DNA of 64,000 nucleotides. Origin: Halomonas colorata. GTDB lineage: Bacteria; Pseudomonadota; Gammaproteobacteria; Pseudomonadales; Halomonadaceae. Shown piece after piece: positions 1-9,864 of the stretch. Under the pieces are notes generated by a model, which had not been told where the DNA came from, did not search any database, and worked only from the letters and a program-made list of their open reading frames with translations. The first letter of the stretch is position 1. Each line of letters opens with the position of its first letter. Position numbers and translations under genes: made by a program. Where the stretch lies: contig NZ_JABUZA010000006.1 of assembly GCF_014897985.1 (NCBI RefSeq), positions 62,001-126,000 of the forward strand, read 5' to 3'.

Positions 1-286
1 TAATCTGCTCGGCTGCTCTCAGCGTCGCTTCATCCGCCAATAAGCCTAGCTTAATAGCAGCTATTTGCATGCCGCTTAACGCTTCCGCCATGTGCCGCAT
101 CAATGCAGGGTCGGTGGGTACAACCTGGATAACGTTGTGACAGTTTTGCACCGTTAAGGCTGTTGGAATGGTAACGGCCCAACCGCCGCAGGCGGCAATG
201 GTTTCACTGTCTGCCACTAGGCCCGCCCCTCCCGTGGGATCATGACCTGCCAGCACTAAAACAACTGGAGAAAGAGGCTGGCGCAT
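1..286 (-). CDS. thiD: Hydroxymethylpyrimidine/phosphomethylpyrimidine kinase, N-terminal part
   Basis: Phosphorylates HMP and HMP-P in the pyrimidine branch of thiamine synthesis (cytosolic, ribokinase fold). The reading frame starts MRQPLSPVVLVLAGHDPTGG and continues with GAGLVADSETIAACGG, the start of the ThiD family with its nucleotide/substrate-binding glycine-rich segment. Only about 95 residues are present because the window cuts the gene; the family is usually about 265 residues. Its ATG overlaps the hemJ stop by one base (TGATG), so it is translationally coupled to hemJ and forms the end of a clc-hemJ-thiD transcript. The assignment to ThiD is firm for this N-terminus; a fusion to ThiE further downstream cannot be excluded. 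Confidence 0.85.
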   Translation of the reverse strand, partial: MRQPLSPVVLVLAGHDPTGGAGLVADSETIAACGGWAVTIPTALTVQNCHNVIQVVPTDPALMRHMAEALSGMQIAAIKLGLLADEATLRAAEQI

Positions 287-717
287 CAAAAAGGTTTCAC
301 AACGGCGAGTAAAATAATCGCGACTAACGCAATCACTGGCGCTTCATTAAACCAGCGAAAGAACGTGTGGCTTTTCGTGCAACGATCCTGGGCGAACTGC
401 TTTAAATAAATCAAGCAGACATGGTGATAAGCAATCAACAGGACAATAAACGTAAGCTTGACATGCATCCATCCCTGGCTCATCCAGAAGGGGTTTAGAT
501 AGAGCATCCATCCGCCAAAAATCAGGACCATTATCATCGAAGGCGTCATGATGCCGCGATACAGCTTGCGCTCCATGGTCTTGAAATACGCCATGGACTG
601 CTCATCGCCTTTATCGCGTGCCGTTGCGTGATAGACATAAAGCCGCGGTAAATAAAATAGTGCGGCAAACCAGGTCACCATGGCCATCAAGTGCAAGGCC
701 TTTACCCATAGGTACAT
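286..717 (-). CDS. hemJ: Protoporphyrinogen IX oxidase, HemJ family
   Basis: Small integral membrane enzyme that oxidises protoporphyrinogen IX to protoporphyrin IX in haem synthesis. At 143 residues it has the normal family length. It begins MYLWVKALHLMAMVTWFAAL followed by FYLPRLYVYH, the diagnostic HemJ N-terminus with the conserved histidine (residue 9) and the PRLYVYH motif. Four hydrophobic helices are visible (about residues 5-25, 55-75, 82-102, 125-142). A strong ribosome site (AAGGAG) lies 7-8 bases before the ATG. The gene follows clc by 9 bases and overlaps thiD by one base. HemJ is the usual oxidase in bacteria lacking HemG/HemY; nothing in the window shows which others this organism has. 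Confidence 0.9.
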   Translation of the reverse strand: MYLWVKALHLMAMVTWFAALFYLPRLYVYHATARDKGDEQSMAYFKTMERKLYRGIMTPSMIMVLIFGGWMLYLNPFWMSQGWMHVKLTFIVLLIAYHHVCLIYLKQFAQDRCTKSHTFFRWFNEAPVIALVAIILLAVVKPF

Positions 718-726
718 TGTCTCTCC

Positions 727-2517
727 TTATACGGGTGAATCATTATCTTTCGGGTCGGCGTAGTAATAGTAACGCTCAATGGCGCCGCGGGTGATGATAC
801 CTGAAATCCGTTGCTGCTTTGGTCGATAACCATGCACAACATAAAGTGCTCCCAAGGCATCATCCTGAAGTTTTAAAAACGCCTCAGAAAGCGTCGCCTG
901 CAGGCCAATCGGCGCAAGCTCCAATCGCTGACCAGGGATTTCCAGCAAATCTACCAGCTCATCATCAGGGGGCGCTTTACCGTCTAACGCTTCATCGTGT
1001 TCCAGCAGCCAGCGCGCCAATGTGGCGGCTTTTAAGGCGAGCACGGTTTTTTCGTCACTTGAGCGCTCAATGATAAGCCAGACAGGATTGTTTTCCAGAA
1101 GCTTTCGCGCCTGGTCGGGCGTTATCATACGTTCTGTGCGCACCAGGCTGCGCTCCATCACTGCCGGTACCGATACGCGTGACAGCGCTTGCATCAGAGG
1201 CTGTTGAAGTGGGTGTAATCCATAGCGCACGGCGCTGATAAAAAAGCCTTCGCAGCCAGTAAGCTGGCGCGACGTCAAGCAGGCAACGACAACCACCAGC
1301 ATGCCCGGCAGTATAATATTGGAAGTATGGGTAAGCTCTAGCAGGGCCATTAGCGCAGCCAACGGCGCTTGCAAAACGGCCCCCATCATAGCGGCCATTC
1401 CTAACATGGCGTAAATGCCCGGGTCCGCCGCTTTGTCGGGCCAGAGAAATCCTCCTAGCATGCCGCCCAAGGCACCGGTCGCGGCCCCTATCACCAGCGT
1501 AGGCCCAATAATCCCGATGGGTACCCCGCCAGCGACAGTGAGTGCCGTAATCAATAGCTTGGCAATTATGAGCGCTATCAGTACGTTGATTTCCAACTGG
1601 TTATTCAGGGCAGCAGCCACGCTGTCATAGCCGATTCCCTGAATTTGCGGAAACCACCACGCCACTACCGCAGTCGACACCCCAACGGCGCCCAGACGCA
1701 GCCATAAAGGCAACGCTTGTATGCGCTGATTACGTGCAATATGAATAAACAGCCCGGCCAGCAGGCCCACGACCAGCCCGAGGATGATCACCCAGGGCAA
1801 ATTCATCAATGAACCTAGCGCCATTTCAGGAATACGGAAAGCCGGTTCATTGCCGTAAACCACTTGAGCAACCAGCGCGCCCATGGTGGAGGCTAGTATC
1901 ACCGGCATAAAGCTCATCAAGGTGTATTCCATCATCACCACTTCCATGGCAAAGATGACACCGGCAATCGGCGTATTGAATGAGGCAGATATCCCCGCGG
2001 CGGTACCACAGGCGACCAGTACACGCAGGCTGTTATTGGGTAAGCGAAGCTTGACCCCTAACCCGCTTGAGGCCGCTGCCCCCAGATGAATGGCCGGGCC
2101 CTCCCGACCTGCTGAAAGCCCCCCCAGGACCGATACCACGCCCACCCACCACTGATTTAACCAGTTGCGAAGCGGAAAACGCCCCTGATGGTAAGAAAGG
2201 CGTTCAATAACGTGGCCTACCCCCATTTTCTGGGCGGTAGCTTTTTGTCGGTAAAGCAGCACGCCAATCAAGCCGACTGCCACAAGCGGCAGCAGGGAAC
2301 GTAACCAGGGGGGCAGTCCCTCGAACGCTTCTGGATTGCCTCCCGGCATATAAAGTACGGCGCCCGCTTCGAGCAACAGTCGAAAGGCAACCATCACGGC
2401 GCCCGTAATCACCCCGGATGCTAACCCCAGTACGCACAGCTGCGGCAACGCATCGACATTGGCCAACTGGCGGCGAAAACTCTCTAGGGTAAAATCAGAC
2501 CGGGAAAAACGCGCCAC
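727..2517 (-). CDS. ClC-family chloride channel/antiporter with C-terminal regulatory region
   Basis: Inner-membrane chloride channel or Cl-/H+ exchanger. The membrane domain shows the ClC anion-path motifs: GGLSAGREGPAIHLGAA (the GxEGP motif with the gating glutamate), GTAAGISASFNTPIAGVIFA, and GGVPIGIIGPTLVIGAATG. A C-terminal soluble part of about 150 residues resembles a degenerate CBS pair, ending near RISGIITRGAIERYYYY. I chose GTG at 2517 because AAGGAAGG lies just upstream and the protein then starts VARFSRSDF; an ATG at 2619 would add 34 residues that run into the argC promoter region and look non-conserved. Length about 596 residues, typical for a ClC with CBS tail. It is transcribed divergently from argC and leads the hemJ-thiD genes. 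Channel versus exchanger cannot be decided from sequence alone. Confidence 0.88.
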   Translation of the reverse strand: MARFSRSDFTLESFRRQLANVDALPQLCVLGLASGVITGAVMVAFRLLLEAGAVLYMPGGNPEAFEGLPPWLRSLLPLVAVGLIGVLLYRQKATAQKMGVGHVIERLSYHQGRFPLRNWLNQWWVGVVSVLGGLSAGREGPAIHLGAAASSGLGVKLRLPNNSLRVLVACGTAAGISASFNTPIAGVIFAMEVVMMEYTLMSFMPVILASTMGALVAQVVYGNEPAFRIPEMALGSLMNLPWVIILGLVVGLLAGLFIHIARNQRIQALPLWLRLGAVGVSTAVVAWWFPQIQGIGYDSVAAALNNQLEINVLIALIIAKLLITALTVAGGVPIGIIGPTLVIGAATGALGGMLGGFLWPDKAADPGIYAMLGMAAMMGAVLQAPLAALMALLELTHTSNIILPGMLVVVVACLTSRQLTGCEGFFISAVRYGLHPLQQPLMQALSRVSVPAVMERSLVRTERMITPDQARKLLENNPVWLIIERSSDEKTVLALKAATLARWLLEHDEALDGKAPPDDELVDLLEIPGQRLELAPIGLQATLSEAFLKLQDDALGALYVVHGYRPKQQRISGIITRGAIERYYYYADPKDNDSPV

Positions 2518-2553
2518 GACGACCTTCCTTTGCTCTTGTGTTGTAGTCCTCTT

Positions 2554-2574
2554 GTGTATCATAGCCGGATACAC
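2554..2574. promoter_or_regulatory. Short inverted repeat between clc and argC
   Basis: GTGTATC and GATACAC form a perfect 7-base inverted repeat with a 7-base spacer in the divergent clc/argC intergenic region, just upstream of the chosen clc start. The size and position fit a dimeric repressor site, but no matching known operator is recognised and it may be chance. Confidence 0.25.
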
Positions 2575-2651
2575 TTCGACAGCCTGCAGCAATCTGTTTA
2601 GGCTGTTAATTATTAACATGTCCCAAATGCGAAACTCGCAAGGAGCGATTT

Positions 2652-3686
2652 GTGATTAAGGTCGGCATTGTCGGCGGTACGGGTTACACCGGCGTTGAAC
2701 TACTGCGGTTACTCGCCCAGCACCCTAACGTCAGCGTTGAAGCAATTACCTCGCGCTCAGAAGCAGGGGTAAAAGTGTGCGATATGTACCCCAACCTGCG
2801 CGGCCACTACGACACGTTGGCCTTTAGTGAGCCGGATGCTAAGCAACTGGGCGCTCTGGATGCGGTATTTTTCGCTACTCCTCACGGCGTTGCCCACGCG
2901 TTAGCCGGTGAGCTTTTAGAAAAAGGCACGCGGATTATCGATTTATCCGCCGATTTCCGGCTGCGCGATGCTGACGTATGGAGCCAGTGGTACGGCCAGC
3001 CCCACGGCGCGCCTTCACTGCTTGAAGAGGCGGTTTACGGCTTGCCTGAAATGCACCGTGAACAAATCAAGACGGCGCGCTTGATTGCCGTTCCCGGCTG
3101 CTATCCAACCGCCGTACAGCTGGGCTATCTGCCACTGCTGGAAGCGGGCCTGATTGATTCTCAGCAGTTGATTGCCGACTGTAAATCCGGGGTTACAGGT
3201 GCAGGACGCGGAGCCAAAGTGCCTTCGCTACTTGCGGAAGCCAGCGAGTCATTCAAGGCTTACGGCGCTTCAGGGCATCGTCACTTGCCTGAGATTCGCC
3301 AGGGCCTTAGTGATATGCAGGCAAACCCAGTGGGCTTGACCTTCGTGCCGCATCTAACCCCCATGATTCGGGGCATTCATGCCACGCTTTATAGCCAGCT
3401 TACGACCACGACTGACGATCTTCAGGCGCTTTTTGAGCAGCGCTATGCAAACGAGCCCTTCGTTGACGTGATGCCTGCGGGTAGCCACCCCGAAACGCGC
3501 AGCGTAAAAGGCATCAATACCTGTCGCTTAGCCGTCCATCGCCCTGAAAACAGCAATACGGTGGTGGTACTGTCGGTTATCGATAACCTGGTGAAAGGCG
3601 CCTCAGGTCAGGCTATTCAAAACCTCAACCTGATGTTTGGTTTCGATGAAACCATGGGCCTCACGGCCCCAGCGCTGATGCCTTAA
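2652..3686 (+). CDS. argC: N-acetyl-gamma-glutamyl-phosphate reductase
   Basis: Third step of arginine synthesis: NADPH-dependent reduction of N-acetylglutamyl phosphate to the semialdehyde, in the cytosol. 344 residues, the usual length. The N-terminal Rossmann motif is [17 protein letters not shown] (residues 4-20). The catalytic cysteine lies in [13 protein letters not shown] (about residue 151). A conserved histidine-containing stretch follows ([19 protein letters not shown]). The start is a GTG preceded by AAGGAG, spaced 7-8 bases. It stands as a single gene, as often in gammaproteobacteria, divergent from clc and followed by erpA, a neighbour pair common in Halomonas- and Pseudomonas-like genomes. 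No clear ARG box was identified. Confidence 0.95.
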   Translation: MIKVGIVGGTGYTGVELLRLLAQHPNVSVEAITSRSEAGVKVCDMYPNLRGHYDTLAFSEPDAKQLGALDAVFFATPHGVAHALAGELLEKGTRIIDLSADFRLRDADVWSQWYGQPHGAPSLLEEAVYGLPEMHREQIKTARLIAVPGCYPTAVQLGYLPLLEAGLIDSQQLIADCKSGVTGAGRGAKVPSLLAEASESFKAYGASGHRHLPEIRQGLSDMQANPVGLTFVPHLTPMIRGIHATLYSQLTTTTDDLQALFEQRYANEPFVDVMPAGSHPETRSVKGINTCRLAVHRPENSNTVVVLSVIDNLVKGASGQAIQNLNLMFGFDETMGLTAPALMP

Positions 3687-3693
3687 ACGCAAG

Positions 3694-3750
3694 AGCTCAT
3701 ATGTTATGAGCTAGCGACCCTTGCAGAGGGCAACATCTGGTTGTCCTCTG
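3694..3750 (+). terminator. Two hairpins after argC
   Basis: AGCTCATA/TATGAGCT (3694-3712, 3-base loop) is followed by an 11-bp stem CAGAGGGCAAC/GTTGTCCTCTG (3724-3750, one G-U pair). Neither has a strong U-tract, so they may be weak terminators or stabilise the argC mRNA end. Confidence 0.4.
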
Positions 3751-3770
3751 TTGATATGCCAACACAATAG

Positions 3771-3800
3771 TTGACCATTTTGCTGGGAATTACCCATAAT
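3771..3800 (+). promoter_or_regulatory. Candidate sigma-70 promoter for erpA
   Basis: TTGACC at 3771-3776 and CATAAT at 3795-3800 are separated by 18 bases and lie about 50 bases upstream of the erpA ATG. The elements are near consensus. An upstream in-frame start at 3771 would fall inside this promoter, which argues for the shorter ErpA start. No clear IscR site is recognised. Confidence 0.45.
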
Positions 3801-3848
3801 TACCCCCCAATGCCGATTATTCGTTCTTTAAGCTCGCGGGAGGTACCC

Positions 3849-4202
3849 ATGAGCGGTGCAGAAGCTTTTGTTCCAACCCCTTTAATGCTGTCCGATAGTG
3901 CACGTAAGCGTATTAGTGCTCTGATGGATGAAGAAAAAAATCCCGCCCTGAAACTGCGTGTCTACGTAACTGGCGGCGGCTGCTCAGGTTTTCAGTACGG
4001 ATTCGATTTCGCTGATAATGTCGCCGAAGACGACACGCTCATCGAGTTTGGTAAGGCCACCCTGGTGGTTGACCCCCTGTCTTACCAGTATCTGGTGGGC
4101 TCCACGGTGGATTACGAAGAAGGCCTCGCTGGCGCACGTTTTCGTATTCAAAATCCCAATGCCACGACAACTTGCGGGTGCGGCGCTTCGTTTATGGTCT
4201 AG
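3849..4202 (+). CDS. erpA: A-type iron-sulfur cluster insertion protein
   Basis: Carries and inserts Fe-S clusters into apo-enzymes, including IspG of isoprenoid synthesis. The 117-residue product starts [16 protein letters not shown] and has the three A-type cysteines: one in [13 protein letters not shown] and two in the C-terminal TTCGCGASF. The start at 3849 is supported by GGGAGG a few bases upstream and by the normal length of the family. It stands between argC and an amino-acid ABC transporter, with its own likely promoter. ErpA rather than IscA is indicated by the N-terminal sequence and the lack of an isc operon around it. Confidence 0.92.
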   Translation: MSGAEAFVPTPLMLSDSARKRISALMDEEKNPALKLRVYVTGGGCSGFQYGFDFADNVAEDDTLIEFGKATLVVDPLSYQYLVGSTVDYEEGLAGARFRIQNPNATTTCGCGASFMV

Positions 4203-4361
4203 CTATCGCCTGCTTGCGTTGGTAGTAAGGACTCCTCGTGACTTGACGCCTTGCCGGTTTCTCGCCAAGGTTGATAGGTCAATAACCGCTCATATGGCGC
4301 TATAAAGAGAGCTCAGCTTCTTTAAAACGCCTCACAAGAGCTATAAAACACGGGGAAACAA

Positions 4362-5150
4362 ATGAAATCCATACTAACGAAAACAGCGATTGCTTCGGCC
4401 ATAGCCTTGGGTTTAGGCAGCACTACTGTCGCCATGGCCCAAACGCCATCCGTCAATGTAGCCACCGATCCAAGCTTCGTTCCGTTTGAAATGATGGACC
4501 CCGAAACCGGTGAAATGGTCGGTTTCGATATGGATATCATCAACGAAATCGCCGACCGGGCCGGTTTTGAAGTTAATCTGACCACGATGGAATTCTCCGG
4601 CATTATTCCGGCTGTACAGACTGGCAGCCAGGAAGTCGCTATTGCCGGTATTACAATTACCGATGAACGCGCTCAAATTGTCGATTTTACCGATCCCTAC
4701 TATGACTCCGGCCTGCAGATCATTGTCCGCGCTGATAACGAAGAGGTCTCTTCACTTGAAGACCTTCAAGATCTGACCATTGGCACTAAGATCGGCTCCA
4801 CCAGTTATGACTTCCTGCAGCAGGAACTGGGTGAAGACGCCGATATTACGCCTTACCCTGGCACTGCCGACATGTACATGGCGCTACTGGGTCGCAACGT
4901 CGACGCCGTGCTCTATGACTCCCCCAACGTTGCTTACTTCTCGCAAACCCGTGGTGAAGGCCGCACCAAAGTGGTTGGCCCGCTTTACGAAGGCCAGCAG
5001 TACGGCATTGTTTTCCATAAGGGTAGCGAATGGGTAGCGCCGGCTAACGAAGCGCTTGCTGCCATGCGCGAAGACGGTACTTACGACGAAATCTACGCCA
5101 AGTGGTTCGGTGAAGCGCCCAGTGAAGACGATGCGCCCAGCGAAGACTAA
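4362..5150 (+). CDS. Periplasmic polar amino-acid-binding protein
   Basis: Solute receptor of the three-gene importer that follows (SBP_bac_3 fold). 262 residues. A signal peptide of about 26 residues ends [10 protein letters not shown]. The mature part has family features: [12 protein letters not shown] (start of lobe 1), [16 protein letters not shown], and [22 protein letters not shown] (substrate pocket). It most resembles the glutamine/GlnH group, but substrate cannot be fixed by eye. The C-terminus carries a small acidic duplication, [11 protein letters not shown], beyond the normal fold end; such acidic tails fit a halophile. The gene is separated from the permease by a strong hairpin, which would leave more binding-protein than permease mRNA. 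Confidence 0.88.
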   Translation: MKSILTKTAIASAIALGLGSTTVAMAQTPSVNVATDPSFVPFEMMDPETGEMVGFDMDIINEIADRAGFEVNLTTMEFSGIIPAVQTGSQEVAIAGITITDERAQIVDFTDPYYDSGLQIIVRADNEEVSSLEDLQDLTIGTKIGSTSYDFLQQELGEDADITPYPGTADMYMALLGRNVDAVLYDSPNVAYFSQTRGEGRTKVVGPLYEGQQYGIVFHKGSEWVAPANEALAAMREDGTYDEIYAKWFGEAPSEDDAPSED

Positions 5151-5183
5151 GTGAGTCGCTAATCTCACTTTGCTATCCCTCAT

Positions 5184-5217
5184 CACAGGGCCGGGCGGCC
5201 ATTCCCCCGGCCCTGTG
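5184..5217 (+). terminator. Intra-operon hairpin after binding-protein gene
   Basis: Perfect 12-bp inverted repeat CACAGGGCCGGG/CCCGGCCCTGTG with a 10-base loop. It lacks an immediate U-tract (a short T-run appears only about 15 bases later). It probably limits read-through and protects the 3' end of the binding-protein mRNA, so more receptor is made than permease. Confidence 0.6.
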
Positions 5218-5255
5218 CCGTTGTAATGTCGCTTTTTCCTTTTTGGAGATAACGC

Positions 5256-5927
5256 GTGGACTTCGATTTTCAGTTTGACTGGTCGGCAGCGTTTGCGTCG
5301 ATCCCCTACCTGTTACCCGGCATCCCCTGGACGCTGCTGATTTCCTTTGGTGGCCTGGCGTTTGGCTTTTTTATCGGCATCTTTTTTGGCTTGCTGAGGA
5401 TCAGCCCTATCCGCTGGTTACGCTGGCTTGCGATTTGCTATATAGAAATATTTCGCGGCACGCCGATCCTTGTGCAGGTGCTGTTTATCTTTTATGGCCT
5501 GCCCCAGCTGCTGGGTAGTCCCATCAATGCGCTGGTCGCAGGTATCGCGGCCATTGCGGTGAACTCAGGCGCGTATATTTCCGAAATCGTGCGCGGCGGC
5601 GTGCAGTCAATTGAGCGCGGCCAGCGTGAAGCCTCGCTGTCGCTCGGGCTTTCCCGCACCCAGGCGTTTCGCTACGTAATCTGGCCGCAGGCGTTTCGGC
5701 GCATGATTCCACCGCTGGGTAATCAGGGCATCATCAGTATCAAGGACACATCGCTATTCTCGGTGATAGGGGTAGGTGAGCTGGTGCGTCAAGGGCAGAT
5801 CTATATTGCCACGACGTTTACCGCCCTCGAGGTCTATTTTATGGTCGCGCTGATGTATCTGGCGATCACCTGGACCCTTTCCATTATTCTGCGCCAGCTT
5901 GAGAGCCGCGGCATTGCCGGCCAATAA
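5256..5927 (+). CDS. Polar amino-acid ABC transporter permease
   Basis: Inner-membrane subunit of the importer (HisM/GlnP type, 223 residues, five or six helices). It shows the N-terminal family segment [20 protein letters not shown], the [20 protein letters not shown] motif, and the cytoplasmic EAA-like loop [20 protein letters not shown] with [14 protein letters not shown], which docks on the ATPase. The start is GTG with GGAG upstream. It is 11 bases from the ATPase gene and acts with the preceding receptor. A single permease gene implies a homodimeric channel. Confidence 0.9.
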   Translation: MDFDFQFDWSAAFASIPYLLPGIPWTLLISFGGLAFGFFIGIFFGLLRISPIRWLRWLAICYIEIFRGTPILVQVLFIFYGLPQLLGSPINALVAGIAAIAVNSGAYISEIVRGGVQSIERGQREASLSLGLSRTQAFRYVIWPQAFRRMIPPLGNQGIISIKDTSLFSVIGVGELVRQGQIYIATTFTALEVYFMVALMYLAITWTLSIILRQLESRGIAGQ

Positions 5928-5938
5928 GGACACGTACA

Positions 5939-6709
5939 ATGACCGATACAATGTCACCTACAGTGCAACCAATTGTGCGTATGCAGAAGCTGAACAAACA
6001 CTTTGGCAGCCTGCATGTACTCAATGATATTGACCTTGAGATTGTTCCTGGCGAAGTCGTTGTGGTGATTGGCGCCAGCGGGTCAGGTAAATCAACACTG
6101 ATTCGCTGTATTAACGGTCTGGAAGAGTTTCAATCAGGCACCTTAAGCGTTGATGGCAATACGCTAAAACCCGACGGTAAAAGCAGTAAAGCACTGCAAA
6201 CCATCCGTACGGAAGTCGGCATGGTGTTCCAGCAGTTCAATCTGTTTCCTCATCTAAGCGTTATCGACAATATCACTTTGGCGCCGATGAAAGTGCGTGG
6301 CTGGAGCCGAAGCGATGCGGTGGCTACCGCAAAACGCCTGCTTGATCGGGTGGGTATTGCCGATCAGGCCGATAAGTATCCCAGCCAGCTCTCAGGCGGC
6401 CAGCAACAGCGCGTTGCGCTTGCCCGAGCCTTGGCCATGGAACCCCGGCTAATGCTGTTTGACGAGCCTACCTCGGCGCTTGACCCCGAGATGATAGGGG
6501 AAGTACTCGATGCCATGCGCGAGCTTGCCAAAGAAGGTATGACCATGGTGATTGTTACCCATGAAATGGGCTTCGCACGCGAAGTGGCCGACCGGATTAT
6601 CTTTATTCATAAAGGCGTTATTGCTGAGCAGGGAACGCCGGAACAGCTCTTTGATGCCCCTCAACATGAACGCACCCAATCGTTTCTAGCCCGGGTGCTC
6701 AAGCACTAA
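5939..6709 (+). CDS. Polar amino-acid ABC transporter ATP-binding protein
   Basis: ATPase that powers the importer, 256 residues, GlnQ/HisP type. Visible motifs: Walker [11 protein letters not shown] (about residues 44-53), Q-loop [14 protein letters not shown], signature LSGGQQQR, Walker [14 protein letters not shown], and the switch histidine in IVTHEMGF. It is the last gene of the operon and is followed by a strong terminator. An alternative ATG four codons downstream is possible. Substrate is shared with the upstream receptor and is not resolved further. Confidence 0.93.
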   Translation: MTDTMSPTVQPIVRMQKLNKHFGSLHVLNDIDLEIVPGEVVVVIGASGSGKSTLIRCINGLEEFQSGTLSVDGNTLKPDGKSSKALQTIRTEVGMVFQQFNLFPHLSVIDNITLAPMKVRGWSRSDAVATAKRLLDRVGIADQADKYPSQLSGGQQQRVALARALAMEPRLMLFDEPTSALDPEMIGEVLDAMRELAKEGMTMVIVTHEMGFAREVADRIIFIHKGVIAEQGTPEQLFDAPQHERTQSFLARVLKH

Positions 6710-6742
6710 ATCTGAATAAATTATCGACTCAAACGTACTTTT

Positions 6743-6775
6743 TAATGGCCTGTCATTGCGACAGGCCATTTTTTT
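6743..6775 (+). terminator. Rho-independent terminator of the amino-acid transporter operon
   Basis: ATGGCCTGTC/GACAGGCCAT stem (10 bp, loop ATTG-type) followed by a run of seven T. It closes the operon and marks the left edge of the origin region. Confidence 0.85.
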
Positions 6776-7182
6776 GCCCTGTGGATAAACTTTTTATTTT
6801 AATTGTCTCTTTGACGCTGAAACGCTGATAAACAGCGTTTCTCATCGCTTTGCCATGTGGTTAAGTGACATGTTCACAGGTGCGGTAACAAGCCCGGTAT
6901 GGGGAGGTGGATAACCCGTGTTTTTGGCAGGCTGTGGGTAAGTAGCTATTTCATCCACAGGTGAGACACCGCTTCTACGCAGGCAATACGCTGCTTAACC
7001 ACGTAAAGGTCAACATTTTAAGTGAATGATATTAATAAATATAAGTAAGTTATGCACAGAAACTGTCCACACCAGTAGTAACAACATTAACAGAACTTCT
7101 CTTATTTTATTTTTATGTTGTTATTAATAGAGGTCCGTTAATGAATCGAGGTGTGGAAAAACCTGACGGTTACCCACAGGGG
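6776..7182. other. oriC: Probable chromosomal replication origin (oriC)
   Basis: About 500 bases without a gene between the transporter terminator and the mnmG start, the position of oriC in E. coli. DnaA boxes matching TTWTNCACA: TTATCCACA on the minus strand at 6780-6788, TTATGCACA at 7050-7058, and TTTTCCACA on the minus strand at 7152-7160. One-mismatch boxes: 6856-6864, 6906-6914, 6933-6941, 6951-6959 and 7170-7178. AT-rich stretches suited to unwinding lie at 6790-6812, 7018-7048 and 7095-7130. A hairpin AAACGCTG/CAGCGTTT sits at 6820-6840. I see no GATC site, unlike the Dam/SeqA-controlled E. coli origin. parAB lie 3 kb downstream. The boundaries are my estimate. Confidence 0.75.
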
Positions 7183-7282
7183 GTTTATACTGCCCGGCTT
7201 ATTGAACTACCGTGGCTATGTCGGAAAAACTGACGACATTGGTCACATCATTCGTGCCAACAGGCGCAAGACGAGGTGTCTC

Positions 7283-9187
7283 TTGAATTACCCCGACCGC
7301 TTTGACGTGATTGTCATCGGCGGTGGCCATGCGGGAACCGAAGCCGCATTGGCCTCTGCTCGTATGGGCTGTCAGACCCTACTGCTCACTCACAACATCG
7401 AGACCTTGGGTCAGATGTCGTGTAACCCTGCCATTGGCGGCATTGGCAAAAGCCATTTGGTTAAAGAAATCGATGCGCTAGGCGGGGCGATGGGGCTTGC
7501 CACGGATTTGGGCGGTATTCAGTTTCGGGTGCTTAACGCTCGAAAAGGGCCTGCAGTGCGTGCCACACGTGCTCAAGCGGATCGTGTACGCTACAAAGCA
7601 GCGATCCGCGGTATGTTGGAAAACCAGCCAAACTTAACGATTTTTCAGCAAGCGGCTGGCGACCTGGTTGTGGATAACGACACGGTACGTGGTGTGGTTA
7701 CTGAAACCGGCATTCGTTTTTATGCCGAATCGGTAGTGCTATCCACGGGGACGTTTTTAGGCGGTGTGATTCATATTGGTTTGGATCAAAGCCGCGGTGG
7801 CCGGGCAGGTGATCCGCCCTCGAATGCTCTGGCCGAGCGTCTACGTGCTTTACCGTTTCGCGTTGACCGGTTGAAAACCGGCACGCCACCGCGAATTGAC
7901 GCCAAGAGCGTGGATTTTGCCCAGCTTGAAGAGCAGCCAGGCGATACGCCAACGCCGATAATGTCGTATCTTGGCTCGCGGGACATGCATCCTCAGCAGG
8001 TCAGTTGCCATATTGCGCACACCAATGAGCGCACTCATGAAATCATTTTGGCGAACCTTGACCGCTCACCCATGTATTCCGGCGTGATCGCAGGGGTTGG
8101 CCCGCGCTACTGCCCGTCGATTGAAGACAAAGTTCATCGGTTTGCCGATAAATCGAGCCATCAGGTATTTATTGAACCGGAAGGCCTGGACACTCACGAG
8201 CTCTATCCCAACGGTATCTCGACCTCGCTGCCGTTTGATATACAGCTGCAGGTGGTTCGCTCGATCAAAGGCTTGGAAAACGCGCACATTACGCGCCCTG
8301 GCTACGCCATTGAGTACGATTTCTTTGATCCGCGGGACTTAAAACACTCGCTGGAAACCAAATTTATCCACAACCTGTTTTTTGCCGGCCAGATTAACGG
8401 CACGACGGGTTACGAAGAAGCGGGCGCGCAAGGGCTTCTTGCCGGGCTAAACGCCGCACGCCGGGCCAAGCAGCTGGAAACCTGGTACCCACGCCGCGAC
8501 GAAGCGTACCTTGGCGTGCTGGTGGATGATTTGATCACCATGGGTACCAAAGAGCCCTATCGCATGTTTACATCGCGGGCGGAATATCGCTTGTTGCTAC
8601 GTGAAGATAACGCCGATTTACGTCTGACGGAAAAAGGCCGCGAACTCGGCTTGGTCGATGACCTGCGCTGGAGCGCGTTTAGTCAAAAGCGTGAAGCGAT
8701 TGCGTTGGAAACGGCTCGTTTAGCCAGTACTTGGGTACAGCCAAGTAGCCCGGCCGCGGCAAAAATAGCCGAAAAAACCGGCAAGCCGCTTTCGCGGGAA
8801 TACCGTTTGAGTGACCTTCTCAAACGCCCGGAGCTAAATTACGCGGATCTGGCCGATCTGCCGGGCCTGGAAAATGCGCTTATTCATGATGAAGCTGTGG
8901 CCGAGCAGGTGCAGATTCAGGCGAAGTACGACGGCTATATCGGACGCCAGCAGGATGAGATTGATAAGCTTAAGCGCCATGAAGCAATGCCGCTGCCAGC
9001 CGATCTGGATTATCAGCGGGTGGAAGGGCTTTCCAACGAGATTCGTCAGAAGCTGACCGATGTTCGGCCCGAGACGCTTGCCCAGGCGGCGCGTATTTCC
9101 GGCGTAACGCCGGCTGCCGTCTCTATCCTGCTGGTGCATCTTAAAAAGCGTCGCCTCATAGCATCACCCGAGGTAGCTAACGGATGA
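7283..9187 (+). CDS. mnmG: tRNA uridine-5-carboxymethylaminomethyl modification enzyme, FAD subunit
   Basis: With MnmE it installs the cmnm5 group on wobble uridine 34 of several tRNAs. I take TTG at 7283 as start (protein [18 protein letters not shown]), preceded by GAGGTG. This gives 634 residues, close to the E. coli length; an ATG-like start at 7151 would add 44 non-family residues overlapping DnaA boxes. Motifs: FAD dinucleotide fold [14 protein letters not shown], the [15 protein letters not shown] segment, [20 protein letters not shown], and [14 protein letters not shown]. It is followed by rsmG with a 4-base overlap. Transcription away from oriC fits the usual arrangement, where mnmG transcription can affect origin opening. 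Confidence 0.95.
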   Translation: MNYPDRFDVIVIGGGHAGTEAALASARMGCQTLLLTHNIETLGQMSCNPAIGGIGKSHLVKEIDALGGAMGLATDLGGIQFRVLNARKGPAVRATRAQADRVRYKAAIRGMLENQPNLTIFQQAAGDLVVDNDTVRGVVTETGIRFYAESVVLSTGTFLGGVIHIGLDQSRGGRAGDPPSNALAERLRALPFRVDRLKTGTPPRIDAKSVDFAQLEEQPGDTPTPIMSYLGSRDMHPQQVSCHIAHTNERTHEIILANLDRSPMYSGVIAGVGPRYCPSIEDKVHRFADKSSHQVFIEPEGLDTHELYPNGISTSLPFDIQLQVVRSIKGLENAHITRPGYAIEYDFFDPRDLKHSLETKFIHNLFFAGQINGTTGYEEAGAQGLLAGLNAARRAKQLETWYPRRDEAYLGVLVDDLITMGTKEPYRMFTSRAEYRLLLREDNADLRLTEKGRELGLVDDLRWSAFSQKREAIALETARLASTWVQPSSPAAAKIAEKTGKPLSREYRLSDLLKRPELNYADLADLPGLENALIHDEAVAEQVQIQAKYDGYIGRQQDEIDKLKRHEAMPLPADLDYQRVEGLSNEIRQKLTDVRPETLAQAARISGVTPAAVSILLVHLKKRRLIASPEVANG

Positions 9188-9864
9188 GTGGGATAACGGG
9201 ACTGCTGAATAGCCTGCCAGCAAGCGCTGCCAAGCGGTTAGACGATGGGTTAGCGCAGCTTGGTTTAACCGTTACGACGCACCAGCGCGAGCAGCTGTTG
9301 GGGTTTGTCGCGCTATTGCACAAGTGGAACAAGGCTTATAACCTCACGGCAGTCCGTGAGGTTGACGAGATGGTTTCACGTCACGTGCTGGATAGCGCCG
9401 CCGTAGCACCCTATGTACAGGGCCCGACGCTGCTTGATGTTGGTGCTGGACCTGGCCTTCCGGGTATCGTATTGGCCATTCTTAACCCGGCCTTAGCGGT
9501 TACCCTGGTGGACAGCAATGGCAAAAAAGTCCGTTTTCAGCGTCAAGCCATAATGGAGCTTGGCCTGGAAAACGTGACCGCGAGCCAGGCACGCGTGGAG
9601 CAGTTTAAAGACCAAGCGTTTGATCAAGTGATTTCCCGGGCGTTTGCAAGCTTAGTAGACTTTGTAACGTTGACCCGCGAGTTGCCTGCCGCCAATGGGC
9701 AATGGCTGGCCATGAAAGGCCCCGGCGCCGACGACGAACTGCGAGAACTACCCAGCGGGATTCGGTTGCAAACGCGCCATCTGCTGAAAGTCCCATTTGA
9801 AACGGCCGAGCGACAGCTGTTGATTCTGAACGTTGATTCTGAACCCCAGGAAGGAGTTGAGTAA
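9184..9864 (+). CDS. rsmG: 16S rRNA (guanine-527-N7) methyltransferase
   Basis: SAM-dependent enzyme that methylates G527 in the 530 loop of 16S rRNA; its loss gives low-level streptomycin resistance in E. coli. 226 residues. Motifs: [11 protein letters not shown] and [11 protein letters not shown] before the SAM site [17 protein letters not shown], then [13 protein letters not shown] and [11 protein letters not shown]. Its ATG overlaps the mnmG stop (ATGA), indicating coupling, and its stop directly abuts the parA start. This mnmG-rsmG-parA order is typical near origins. Confidence 0.94.
   Translation: MSGITGLLNSLPASAAKRLDDGLAQLGLTVTTHQREQLLGFVALLHKWNKAYNLTAVREVDEMVSRHVLDSAAVAPYVQGPTLLDVGAGPGLPGIVLAILNPALAVTLVDSNGKKVRFQRQAIMELGLENVTASQARVEQFKDQAFDQVISRAFASLVDFVTLTRELPAANGQWLAMKGPGADDELRELPSGIRLQTRHLLKVPFETAERQLLILNVDSEPQEGVE

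Noticed and set aside
7151..7282. N-terminal extension of mnmG from an upstream in-frame start
   Set aside because: The extra 44 residues are unlike MnmG, contain DnaA boxes in their DNA, and a TTG with GAGGTG gives the canonical MNYPDRFDV start.
9371..9386. TGGTTTCACGTCACGT in rsmG, resembling a parS half-site near parAB
   Set aside because: Only the left half matches the TGTTTCACGTGAAACA type; the right half lacks GAAAC and the bases encode conserved RsmG residues (SRHVLDSA).
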